Of a stretch of 64,000 nucleotides of DNA, positions 22,026-31,463 are shown one piece after another (within the stretch, counting starts at the first letter, position 1; each line of letters starts with the position of its first letter). The DNA lies in the NCBI RefSeq assembly GCF_031877795.1, contig NC_133970.1, positions 45,297,538 through 45,361,537 of the forward strand. Direction: 5' to 3'. Source of the DNA: Strix aluco (Eukaryota; Chordata; Aves; Strigiformes; Strigidae). Made by a program: the position numbers and the translations under genes. The notes under the pieces were generated by a model. It had not been told where the DNA came from and did no database searches. It worked only from the letters and a program-made list of their open reading frames with translations.

Positions 22026-24446
22026 TCACGCAGGCAGTTCATCTTGCCCTCCACGTATATTAAGCCAATTTAAAACAAATAATGTTTTTGCCAATATCTC
22101 ATGAGGGGAACCCCCTGTCTCCCCCTGTTTTTTCAAAATAACAAGGTGATGTTTCAATATACGATGGGCGCGCTCAACGATTGCTTGCCCGGTAGAGTTG
22201 TGTGGTACTCCGTGGAGAAGCTGAATTCCCCAATGTTGTAAAAAGGCAGTGGTGGAGGCTGCCCGATATGCAGGACCATTATCAGTTTTAATTTTCTTTG
22301 GACACCCCATAACCGCAATCGCTTGCGTCCAATGTTGACGAGCTGCTGCTGCCGAGGCAGAAGCATGAGCAGAGGCCCATATAAATGAGGAACAGGTATC
22401 CACTGACACATGTAAGTAGCGAAGACGCCCAAAAGGCGGAAATACAGTGATATCAGTTTGCCAAACTTCCCGTGGCTGTAAGCCACGAGGATTCGCACCA
22501 CCGTCCTGTAGCGGTGTGGGAGTGGCACAGTCTGGACAAGCAGCCACTATCGCCCGTGCTTGGGTCTTAGGGATGTTAAATTGCTTACGTAATGCAGTTG
22601 CAGACTGGTGAAAAAAGGCATGAGATTTGTAGGCTTCTTGAACAATGTTATGCGTGTCTGCTAAAGCGGCAACCAACTGATCAGCTTGAGCGTTGCCTTC
22701 TACAAGACCTCCAGGGAGCCTAGTATGGCTCTTTAGATGCATGCTAAAAACCCGATGCGTGCGATGATTAACAGTATTTCGTAAGTGGACGAAAGCCTGA
22801 AAAAGGGTGGGATTGTTCACATGTCCTAACAAGGCCCTTTCGATTCGTTGTACTACACCTGCCACATATAAAGAATCAGTCACAATGTTTAAATCTTGAA
22901 TGATCCAGCGGTTAAGCACAGCAATCACAGCTTTAAGCTCCAAAATCTGTACAGATGTATCGCAAACAAAGCGTTCTGATTGCCATATTCCATTCTCCTG
23001 CCAAACAAATCCTGCCGTTTTGGTCTTGCTGCTGGCATCTGTAAATACTGTTAAAGCCTGTAAAGGTTGTCGACTAATGACAGGAACAGCAGTCATTGTT
23101 AAAGCAGTTTTAAATAGTGGATGCTTTGGATAATGGTTCTCAGTTTGATAGGATTTGTTCATCACAGCCAGCGAGAAGGACATAGATGATTCACACATAG
23201 CCTGAATTAGGTCCAGTGCATACGGCACAACTACTCGATCCGGTTCCTTTCCAGCAATAGATATTGCTCGCTGAACACCTTTTCGGATAATACTTGCTAT
23301 CGCATCCACACGTGCTGTTATTGTTCTATGTCCTCTGGCTGATAAAAATAACCATTCGATAATTCTGAGGGGATTAGACTGTTGTTCACACCATTGTCCT
23401 AGAAAAGCTGATACTTCTGACTCTGTATTATATACAAACAATTGTAATGCTTGAGCAGGGTCAATACGAGCTGCAGAATTAACACTCAATTTCAGGGAAA
23501 TATTATCCAGGGCGTGTTTAGCTGACGCTGTTAGAGACCTAGGTTCTTGAGGATTACAATTTCCTTGCAACAACTTAAATAAAGGCTGTAAATCTGTGTT
23601 AGTAATGCCACAAATACTGCGGATCCACTGAATATCTCCCACCAATTTCTGTAGATCATTTAATGTTTCCCCTTTCTGTACTATTGATAGCTTCTGTGGC
23701 CTAACAGTAGATTCAGTTAAAGTCATCCCTAGGTATTTCCATGGCTCAGTCCGTTGTACCTTTTCAGGGGCCACAACAAGTCCCATTATATTTAGAGCTT
23801 CTATCAGTTCTTGAATCAGTTCTTCAGAGATGGGTGTTTTTTGGCAAAGCAACAAATCATCCATATAGTGATACAAAATACAGTCGATATGATGTTCTCG
23901 AAAGGGTCGTAGAGCTAAATCCACATACCACTGACATATTGTGGGAGAATTTTTCATGCCCTGTGGTAACACTACCCAATGATATCTCTCAGAAGGTTTT
24001 GCTCTATTTGTAGAAGGGACAGAGAAGGCAAATTTTTCATAATCCTCTGGATGCAAAGGTATTGTAAAAAAACAATCTTTCAACTCAATAACCACAGTGT
24101 CCCAGCCCTGAGGGAGCATGGATGGATTGGGTAATCCTGGCTGAAGTGCTCCCATGTCCTGCAGAACTGCATTAACTGCTCGCAGATCTTGTAACAGTCT
24201 CCATTTTCCAGACTTCTTTTTGATGGTAAACACAGGTGTATTCCACAGACTGGTAGAAGGGACAAGGTGTCCAGCATTCAATTCTTCTTGCACGAGATCC
24301 CTTAAATGAGCGAGCTTCTCAGTTGGTAGCGGCCATTGCTCCACCCATACAGGAGTATCAGTTAACCAGCTCAGTTTTAAAACAGGACGGGGGTCGCTCG
24401 CTACAATGGCCGCCTCTAAAAAGGCGTTTGTAATACACATCCCCAC
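22026..24446 (-). pseudogene. pol: pol of ERV-B (RT, RNase H, integrase), one stop before the integrase C-terminus
   Basis: 806 codons without a break. RT has the catalytic Asp at 124 (LKDCFFTIPL) and YMDD at 194-197. RNase H has D470 (FTDAS), E503, D524 (TDS) and D589. Integrase has the zinc-binding H609, H613, C637, C640 and the D664, D722, E758 triad with the exact 35-residue spacing. A TGA at 22026-22028 follows DELPA. The same frame then reopens with the integrase C-terminal domain (22019 to 21729), including WEGPMQLLTWGRGYACV. Apart from this stop the enzyme is complete. It is expressed only by frameshift from pro. Confidence 0.95.
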
Positions 24447-25246
24447 TGAGACAAGACATCTCGCCCTAATAACCAGAGTGTCGTATGCAGTACATATGGT
24501 TTCACTTGTGCTCTGAGACCTTCTTTGTCATCTATAATGGTGACAAAATGTGCACTTTGCTGTGTAGGGGATGCTCCTCCAATTCCTACAACCATGTTGG
24601 ATGCCATAATCAAAGGCCAAGAAGGTGGCCATGCAGCATATGGTATAATGGTGACATCAGCTCCAGTGTCAAGCGTGACTTGTTCAGAGCGGATCTTAAC
24701 TCCATCATTCCCAAGTATTGTGACTGTTCTCATAGGCTTATTGTTGGTGATCAATTGTGAAAAGGCAACAGTCACTGGTCCAGTAGACCCAAATCCTTGA
24801 TCGCCTCTTTCGCGATCTTGACTCTTAATAACATGTGCTCGAAACAGAATTAATTGAGCAATACGGTCACCTTGATGCAATGTGGCTGGAGGGTTTAGAA
24901 TTCTCACCATTATCCCAATTTGTCCAGTATAATCAGAATCAATGAATCCAGGAATAATCATAATTCCTTGCTTCGGTGCCGAGGATCGTCCTATCAATAA
25001 TGCACTAAGTCCATGTCCTAACGGTCCTGTAACTGCGGAAGGAACTACATGCACTGAATCATCTACTATTGTGACGTCGACTCCCACGGCCAAATCGAGG
25101 CCTGCACTTCCTCGGGTGGCTGCTGAGAGCTCGTCAAGGCAGCCGCCACTTGGGGGAATTTGAGTGTCTTGGCGCCCCCCGGAAAGGCGCTCTGCGAGGA
25201 GTTTCCCGGCAAGGGGCTCCCGTCTTTCTTGAATTTTGATCGACAC
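24416..25246 (-). CDS. pro: pro of ERV-B: dUTPase fused to aspartic protease
   Basis: 276 codons open from an internal Met, normally reached by frameshift from gag rather than by its own start. All five dUTPase motifs are present: SAGLDL (47-52), GRSS (86-89), GFIDSDYTG (100-108), GDRIAQL (126-132) and RGDQGFGSTG (147-156). dUTPase keeps uracil out of viral DNA. The protease follows with the catalytic LDTGAD at 192-197, a flap region with GIGGASP and the C-terminal LLGRDVLSQ (259-267). This order is the betaretroviral one. The frame is intact and overlaps pol by about 30 bases. Confidence 0.93.
   Translation of the reverse strand: MSIKIQERREPLAGKLLAERLSGGRQDTQIPPSGGCLDELSAATRGSAGLDLAVGVDVTIVDDSVHVVPSAVTGPLGHGLSALLIGRSSAPKQGIMIIPGFIDSDYTGQIGIMVRILNPPATLHQGDRIAQLILFRAHVIKSQDRERGDQGFGSTGPVTVAFSQLITNNKPMRTVTILGNDGVKIRSEQVTLDTGADVTIIPYAAWPPSWPLIMASNMVVGIGGASPTQQSAHFVTIIDDKEGLRAQVKPYVLHTTLWLLGRDVLSQWGCVLQTPF
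24419..24425 (-). promoter_or_regulatory. Probable pro-pol -1 frameshift site GCCTTTT
   Basis: Just before the pro stop (TAG at 24416-24418) pro reads CCT TTT TAG, and pol reads GCC TTT TTA one base back. The A-site codon can re-pair fully but the P-site only partly, so it departs from the standard X XXY YYZ. It is the only plausible slip site in the short overlap. Confidence 0.5.
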
Positions 25247-26232
25247 TCGCTGGCCTTATGCCCAAATTTATCACATCGGTTACAGGTACCGGCACATGGC
25301 GCTGTTATGGTAGCTTTCTTTGCCTGAGGACATTGTCGCTTAAAATGATCAGGTTTACCACATAAAAAACATCCTTCCTTTTTCCTAGCATTTTTAAGTC
25401 CGGGATCTCCTTTTCCCTGACTTGTAACAGGTCTTAAAGCTGCAGCAAGGGCTCTTGCGTGGATAGTAGCCTTTTCTTGCTCCTCCAATAATGGTGGCAA
25501 TCGTGAACATGCCTCAACCATCTGTGTCAGGCTAGCACCTCGTGGGAGACTGGCAATCACTTGTTGGCATCTTTGATTTGCATTTTGATATGCCAAATCT
25601 TTCCCCACCGCTGTTTTAGCATCAGGTGTAAGATTAGGTGCAGTATCCAGTGCCGCTTTCAATAGATCAATAAATTGCATATATGGCTCATCTGGCTTTT
25701 GCTTCACTTGATGATAAGGCAGTCTCAGTTTTCCAATTTGAGGCAGCTCTTGAAGCGCCTCTAAGGCCAGTGCCTGAGAGTGTTGTGTTATACGAGGGTG
25801 CAAGGCTGCCTGTGCTGCTCCATTACAATACTGTCCTGTCCCCATAAGTTGATCAAGTGTAACAAATCTTAAAGGATCATGTCCATCCAACTGATGGAGG
25901 TTGTTTACCATTGCAATCTCACATTTTTCCTGCCATCTTTCTTTAAACATCATAAAAGCAGTAGGGGGAAGGATAATCTCCAAAAGTGCTCTGATATCAG
26001 TCGGCACTAAATCTTGATTGCGAAAGAAGGATTGTATCACGGTCATAACTTGTTTGTTATCATACCCAAAGTCCATGACTGTTCTTTGTAACTGAGTCAC
26101 AGTCTTCCAGTCAAATGGATGCCACACCCGCCGGTTCCCTTGCACGACAACTGGCATTGCCATGACACTAGGTGGCAGCATCTGCCCTTCTATAACTGCA
26201 TGTTCAATCACCCCCTTCCATCTCTGCCCCAC
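25066..26232 (-). pseudogene. gag: gag of ERV-B, second part (capsid and nucleocapsid)
   Basis: 388 codons open from an internal Met. The real capsid start lies just upstream at PNYTVGQRWKG in this frame. The major homology region is at residues 178-195 (QKPDEPYMQFIDLLKAAL). Two zinc knuckles follow: C288, C291, H296, C301 and C317, C320, H325, C330, the CX2CX4HX4C pattern that binds viral RNA. The frame overlaps pro and contains a G GGA AAC slippery heptamer at 25201-25207. The end WPWESTSQ is the Gag C-terminus. This portion is undamaged. Confidence 0.92.
25201..25207 (-). promoter_or_regulatory. gag-pro -1 frameshift site GGGAAAC
   Basis: The minus strand has GGGAAAC in the exact phase G GGA AAC of gag, and shifting back one base enters the pro frame as GGG AAA C. 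A GC-rich segment that can pair (GCGCC with GGCGC) follows a few bases downstream. This heptamer is known from betaretroviral gag-pro junctions. Confidence 0.9.
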
Positions 26233-27419
26233 AGTATAATTAGGGTCCTGCGGGGGGGGGATGGATCAGGCGCGGGAGGACTGGATGCCGAAGAAGCAGC
26301 ATTGTCTTCATGTCCTTTTCTTTCGTCTTTGCCCTGCAGCCATCCAGCAACCCGTTTTAATGGAGTCGTTGAACTAACTTCCCCTTCTCCGTTCTCTACC
26401 TGTTTATATTTTGCGTATGCTCGCCGTTCCTTTGATGTAAGCCCATTTCCAAATTTACCTCTCAGATAACTATCTGCCTCTTCTGGAGTCATCTCTCCGT
26501 CCTCTAACAGCTGCATTACCCAAGCTCTGGCTCTTTTTTCCTTCTCTCTCAATTTCTCCTCAGTAATCTGAGTCTCTTGTGGGGGTCTCTCAGAATTATT
26601 TTGCCCACCGGGCGCACCCCTAGCTTCTGGCCCACAGACGCTCTCTTCGACTGCTTTCAAACCATCCCTTATGGCTTGATGAGCCTTTCTATACGCCTCA
26701 CGAATAGCCTGTTTGGCTGACCCACGGTCTAGCCGTTGCATTTCATCCAAAAGGTCAGACATTGCTTTCTCTTGTTCTTTTAACAGACTAGCAAGCTGTT
26801 CAGAATGAGGTTTAGGATAGACTGCTCGAGATGACTCATCATCCACATCCATAGGGAGCGGCACTTTAACTGGGTCTATGGAATTCGACAAAGTATCAGG
26901 AGGAGGTGAACCAGGCAAAGGTGGGGCAGAGGGCATTGTTGGCGGCACCCAGGGTTCGATCTCAATCCTAGGACCTGCCCAAAATTCCCTTTCTGACACG
27001 GGACACACAACTTTAGAGGACGCAGGCACACCATCAAATAACAAGTTCTTTTCCTCCTTCTCTTTCTCCTCCTTGTCACTCTCCTTCCACTCAGCGGCAG
27101 CAATTGTGCGAGCAGCGGCAGCAGCAACACAAGCCCGACCTTTCATTGCTTCCACTATCACTCGCACACTTCGATAAGTAGGTGCTAATTTTCTCGCTTC
27201 CTTGTTCCCTGCTTGAATCGATTCCCACAAATCAGTCCCAATAGATTTCCAAACTTCTTCATCATACAACTGATCAGTATTAGTGATTAATGTCCTACGT
27301 CTACACCAGAGAAGCAGCGTGGCTAAATCCCCTTCCTTGAGATCCACCTCTGTCTCCTCTGCGAGCTGCATCAAAGTTCGAACTGCAGCCTTTTCTGTCG
27401 CTGATGCAGCGAGCCCCAT
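26208..27419 (-). pseudogene. gag: gag of ERV-B, first part (matrix and linker)
   Basis: A 403-codon frame starts MGLAASATEKAAVRTLMQLA, with Gly2 for myristoylation and a helical matrix domain in about the first 130 residues. Acidic, proline-rich and coiled linker regions follow. It leaves frame at a run of eight C on the minus strand (26250-26257), after which the capsid continues in another frame (25066-26232). One inserted or lost base in this run explains the split. The product would be the structural Gag precursor. The division could also be a sequencing error at a homopolymer. Confidence 0.9.
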
Positions 27420-27638
27420 GCTGTCGGTATCTAAGCCCCTACTATCCCGGCTTAGCGCGGATCCGCTCCTGCCTCTCTCGGGCAGCCCGGCTTACCTCTG
27501 ATAACGCCGGCCGACAGCCCCCGCCTTCCTCCGGCTTCTGTTCAGACGATTCTATCAGAATCAGCAACGATTCTATCATGTCGTAAATCACGTCGATAGT
27601 AAATCACTCCCATTGATAGCAGGTCACATCAGCATGCC

Positions 27639-27670
27639 GGCACGTCAGCACGTCGGCACGTTGGCACGTC
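27639..27670. repeat. Four tandem 8 bp units in the ERV-B leader
   Basis: Plus-strand units GGCACGTC, AGCACGTC, GGCACGTT, GGCACGTC, the last overlapping the primer site. A further degenerate unit lies at 27631-27638. Confidence 0.85.
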
Positions 27671-27680
27671 GGGGTCACCA
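27663..27680 (-). promoter_or_regulatory. Primer binding site, tRNA-Trp type (ERV-B)
   Basis: The minus strand reads TGGTGACCCCGACGTGCC. The first 16 bases equal the tRNA-Trp site used by avian leukosis and sarcoma viruses. The last two differ and belong to the 8 bp tandem repeat that follows. Confidence 0.85.
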
Positions 27681-27682
27681 TT

Positions 27683-28112
27683 TATTGGGGTCACCATTAG
27701 CCGGGGTCCTTATTTCTCCGTGCGGGAACAGAAACGACGCAACACCAATGTGATGATCAGGTCGTCCATCTTTTTTTTTTATTCCAATCCTGGTTACATT
27801 TATATCCTACTAAGTTCCGTACACGCACTCATCTATCTTCTAATAGGCTACAGGTCATCTACACGCGCTGTTCACGCACCTCTACAAGCATTTGCATTGG
27901 TTAATTGCAATTAGCACGTAAAGCCCAAAACTTGCCAAAACTCCCTTATCTCATACCCTGTTTTGCTCAGACTTGTGTGCTTTTGCTGACCACAGGTGTT
28001 TCTCACTTATCTGCTATCTTGTGTGTTTTTGCCAGCCTTATTTTGCTGGCCTTGTCTTCGTCCTTGCATTCTTCTGCCTGCACTTTCTCCCAGCGCGGCC
28101 CAGACTCCTACA
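27683..28112 (-). repeat. 5' LTR of ERV-B
   Basis: 430 bp partner of the left LTR. Its inner end reads AATA on the minus strand where the other copy reads GACA, so the terminal CA is lost. Two bases (AA) separate it from the primer site. Confidence 0.93.
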
Positions 28113-28118
28113 AACAAT
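28113..28118. repeat. Target site duplication AACAAT, right copy
   Basis: Matches 20201-20206 exactly. Confidence 0.95.
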
Positions 28119-28282
28119 CTTGTGTGTTTCAAGGACTGATGGGTATATTTCTCTGAAAGTGAAGACAAGGTTGTTTTGACACAATTTTAAAAAAATTTAA
28201 AAAAAAAACAACAATAATTGTAATGACCTGTTGATGTTGCCTGTTTGAATTATGACTGTATAAAGGGAAGATTGGTTTTTAG

Positions 28283-28371
28283 ATCATGTGGACTTTACAG
28301 TGGATGTTGAGTGTTACTTGAGAAACCTGGATGGAGCAGTAGCAGTGTTTGATGCTTCAGCTGGTGTTGAG
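28283..28371 (+). pseudogene. GFM2: GFM2 exon d
   Basis: Acceptor TTTTTAG and donor GAG/GTAAAA. It encodes [20 protein letters not shown], then VFDASAGVE. The catalytic His of switch II remains, but the Gly before it is Asp through the codon formed at the exon junction. Several other residues differ from the family. Confidence 0.85.
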
Positions 28372-28416
28372 GTAAAAATAACTGGTAGCGTATTTCTGTC
28401 TGATGACTTAAATCAG

Positions 28417-28986
28417 TGTCATGGTTTAACTCCAGCCAGCAATTAAGTACCACACAGCTGCTCACTCACTCCTCCCCCCTCCCAGTGGGATGGGGAAGAG
28501 AATAGAAAAACAAAAGTAAAGCTTGTGGGTTGAGATTAGAACTGTTTAATAACTGAAGTAGAATAAAATATAATAATAATAATAGTAATTAAAAGGAATA
28601 TAACAAAAAGAGAGAGAGAAATAAAACCCAAGAAAAGACAAGTGATACACAATGGAATTGCTCACCATCTGCTGACAGATGCCCAGACAGTCCCTCCTGG
28701 CCAACCCCCCCCAGTTTCTATACTGAGCATGACATCCTAGGGTATGGAATATCCCTTTGGCTAGTTTGGGTCAGCTGTTCTGGCCATGCTCCCTCCCAGC
28801 TTCTTGTGCACCTGCTTGCTGGCAGAGCATGGGAAACTGAAAAATCCTTAACTTAGGATAAGCACTACTTAGCAACAACTAAAACATCGGTGTGTTATCA
28901 GCATTATTCTCACATCGAATCCAAAACACAGCACTGTACCAGCTACTAGGAAGAAAATTAACTCTATCCCAGCTGAAACCAGGACA
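28417..28986 (-). mobile_element. Solo LTR in a GFM2 intron, 5 bp target duplication
   Basis: The 570 bp element runs TGTCATGGTTTAACTCC ... GAAACCAGGACA with inverted ends. ATCAG lies at 28412-28416 and 28987-28991. ATTAAA on the minus strand gives the orientation. The same family occurs on the plus strand at 51334-51847. A 5 bp duplication suits ERVL or ERV1-type elements. It lies only about 45 bases after GFM2 exon d. Confidence 0.92.
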
Positions 28987-28991
28987 ATCAG

Positions 28992-30114
28992 ACTGAAATA
29001 ATAATAATAATACAGAGATGTTGCTCTGCATTATCTCTTTTGATATTTTGATCAAAATTTGGCTTCAGGAAGCTGAGCATTTAATTTCAAGTCATGTGGT
29101 ATACAGGGATTTCAATGGTAATAAGAGGCAAATAAGGGGGATTCCCATTCAAGTCTGGTGGTTTTTTTGTTGTTTTGTTGCCATGCTTTACAATCATTGA
29201 TTGAGATGAATGCTTCTGACTAGCTCCACCAGATTAATATCTATTCATTTCTTATTTTCAGATTTCATGTAGAAAATTAGTCATTTTCAGCCAGAATTTC
29301 TCCTTCCCCAATTGGAGCATAGTGCAGAAAAGGTGGAGGCAAGCTGGAATTTGACTTTATAGCATGAGATGCTTGAGTAGTTCAATCCTGTAGAAAAGCT
29401 ACATGTTGTGAAATCACTCTGTTCCACGGGACATCCCTTTTTCCTAGATGAGGGATGAGACAACTGTTGATCAGTGTGAGTCACATTGTTTAACATGCTA
29501 TTGGAAAACATTAGGTATATGAACCTCCACTGAGTAACACCCCCCACCCCTAGCAACAAAACAATCAGAGCTGCTTGCGTTTTTTTCTAAAAATGTGTAG
29601 GAAATTCTTGCATTATTTCTATGTATTGATAAGAGAGTATTTTTTAATCTGAACTGATTTTCATATATACCAGTTTTAATTTTCAAATAAAAATGAGTAT
29701 CAGAAATGACTCAGCAGTACACAAATTATTAGCAAAACCACAGTAGTTTTTAGTGTTATATGTGTAGCCACACAAATGCTTGCCTATGTGTGCTTAAGTA
29801 TCTTGGCAATAAAGTCTTAAGTCTCTACATTACTGAGTTCTTTCTGTATATATCCCCTGTAATTCTTAGTCTCTCTCCATGTTTCCTTGCCAATATGCCT
29901 GTATGCCCTTAGTGGAGGAGGGGGAACAATGACAGCTAAGAGAAGAGGTGAGACAAAGCTGCTTGCATAGTTCATCTATGTTGCTAGATACGGGACTGTC
30001 ACAACACATTCAGCACAGTTCCTTTCTGTACTCTGAACTCGGTCCCTCAGCAGTACTGTGGAGTGTATAGTTCAGCTATTGGCACTAATGTTTTCATTTT
30101 GTCCTTTGCTTTAG
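28992..30114. other. GFM2 intron
   Basis: Unique intronic sequence, no gene or repeat that I can support. Confidence 0.6.
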
Positions 30115-30203
30115 GCCCAAACTCTGACAGTGTGGAGACAAATGGACAAACATCAGATACCACAAATTTGCTTTTTGAACGAGATGGACAAAAACAGGGA
30201 AAG
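30115..30203 (+). pseudogene. GFM2: GFM2 exon e (G4)
   Basis: Acceptor TGCTTTAG and donor AAG/GTATTT. It encodes [20 protein letters not shown], then LNEMDK. The guanine-specificity motif NKMD is NEMD, a change that normally abolishes GTP recognition. Confidence 0.87.
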
Positions 30204-30451
30204 GTATTTAGACAGTTATTTTAATCATTGTTAAAAACTTTGTAAGAGAATGTATCTAATCAAGTTAAAGTTATTCTGTTAAGCATAGAGCAAGCTAATT
30301 ATGTGAATACTTACTATATACATCTTTGATTATGCAGATGCATATTTTTGTGTAATTGTAGGAGTAATTTTTGCAGTAAATAAGAAATGGGAAACCTATC
30401 TTACTATATCATTGAGTTTTGTGTAGCTTAGTATCTGTTGTTTTAATATAG

Positions 30452-30512
30452 TTTTACATATGCTGTTGAGAGTATCAAACAAAAGTTGAAGACAAAACCT
30501 TTGCTTTTGCAG
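30452..30512 (+). pseudogene. GFM2: GFM2 exon f
   Basis: Acceptor TTAATATAG and donor CAG/GTAAAC. The 61 bases encode FTYAVESIKQKLKTKPLLLQ, in phase with both neighbours. Confidence 0.87.
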
Positions 30513-30607
30513 GTAAACTTAGAAATTAAATGTTTATCTGCTTTCTTTTGAATGAAACTCCTTTCTTAATTTTTTGCAGCTGTCTAAAATCTCTATTCTA
30601 TTTGCAG

Positions 30608-30793
30608 TTGCCCATTGGGGAAGCCAAGATTTTCAGAGGACTGGTTGATGTTGTGACTAAGGAACAAATAATTTTGAAACCTACTTCTGATTTGGATGAT
30701 GGGAAAAATTTTGAGCAAAAGCCACCGCTGGAGGCTGATGATCCCAACCTGTTCCAAGAAGTCCAGGATGCCAGAAATACCTTAATAGAACAA
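30608..30793 (+). pseudogene. GFM2: GFM2 exon g, last one found
   Basis: Acceptor CTATTTGCAG and donor CAA/GTAAAG. It encodes [20 protein letters not shown] through to DARNTLIEQ, 62 codons without a stop. This is the beginning of the G-prime region. No following exon is visible to the right. Confidence 0.87.
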
Positions 30794-30849
30794 GTAAAGT
30801 TCTAAAGTAAATACATAATATATATTTACTGTTATTTAGAACAGTAGAA

Positions 30850-31130
30850 AAAAATAGAACTTCTGGAGTTGTCTGGTGCAGTGACCTGCTCAAAACAGGG
30901 CTAACTTCAGCATTAGATCATGTTGCTCAGGGCCTTGTCTGGTTGAGTTTTCAAGTCTCTAAGGATGGAGATTACAATCTTTCTGGGCAGCCTGTCCCAG
31001 TGATTGATCATCCTTGTAGTGAAGCATTATTTCTTTTTCTCCAACAGGAATTTCCCATGCTGCAACATGTGACAGTGCCTCTTGTCCTTTTCTTGTGTGC
31101 CTCTGAGAAGAATCTGGCTCCATTTTCCCT
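30850..31130 (-). mobile_element. CR1 LINE 3' fragment, strongly diverged
   Basis: Matches the CR1 3' region in outline (GATCATGTTGCTCAGGGCC, GGGCAGCCTGTCCCAGTG, CTCTTGTCCTTTTC) in the minus orientation but has no intact tail. It begins about 55 bases after the last GFM2 exon. Confidence 0.75.
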
Positions 31131-31204
31131 GAAAAAGGCCCAACACCACCATTTCAAGTAGTAGGAGACAGCAAAGTTGGTGGTGCCTCTGTGAAAACAT
31201 ATTT

Positions 31205-31458
31205 AAGAAATGGTAAAATGATGCACATCAGTGTGAGGAGCAGGGGGGAAGTGTGAGAAACAATTCTGCAAACACCAAGGACAGAGGGGGAGGAGATACT
31301 CCAGGTGACAGACCACATATTCCCCTGCAGCCTGTGGAGGATCCCATGCCAGAGCAGGTAGATATTTCCTGAAGGAACTGTGGCCCATGGAGAATCGACA
31401 GTAGAGCAGGATTTTCTTGAAGGCTGCAGCCTGTGCAGAGGACCCATGTGAAGAGGGA
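31205..31458 (+). repeat. LTR-like repeat, left part, split by the LTR at 31464
   Basis: Repeated phrases of the kind CTGCAGCCTGTGGAGGA and GAGCAGG resemble the complement of the element at 59240-60799. The sequence is interrupted by the 31464-32372 LTR and seems to go on at 32378. Confidence 0.45.
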
Positions 31459-31463
31459 GGAGT

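Larger units (their letters stand above)
20207..28112 (-). mobile_element. Betaretrovirus-like endogenous provirus (ERV-B), nearly complete
   Basis: A full-length 7.9 kb provirus with two similar LTRs, a primer site, gag, dUTPase-protease, pol, a shortened env and a polypurine tract. It is flanked by AACAAT at 20201-20206 and 28113-28118. The frames are arranged as in betaretroviruses (gag, pro and pol in three frames with dUTPase in pro), while the env TM is of the ALV/gamma type with CX6CC. The LTRs differ at only a few positions, so it is the youngest of the three proviruses here. It lies antisense in an intron of the GFM2 relic. Lesions in gag, pol and env make it defective. Confidence 0.95.
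18443..30793 (+). pseudogene. GFM2: GFM2-like gene (mitochondrial elongation factor G2), N-terminal part only, degenerate
   Basis: Seven exons encode the N-terminal GTPase region of GFM2, the mitochondrial EF-G that splits ribosomes after translation. The full protein is about 780 residues and only about 240 are present. The exons join in phase with no stop codon. However, the P-loop GKT is GKI, NKMD is NEMD and DTPGH is DTPDH, so GTP binding should fail. The exon at 18770 ends at a GC rather than a GT donor. The third intron holds an antisense provirus and an intron further on holds a solo LTR. No later exons were found before 64000. Together with the neighbouring NSA2 relic this suggests a decaying W copy. 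A live copy with a changed role cannot be excluded from sequence alone. Confidence 0.8.
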
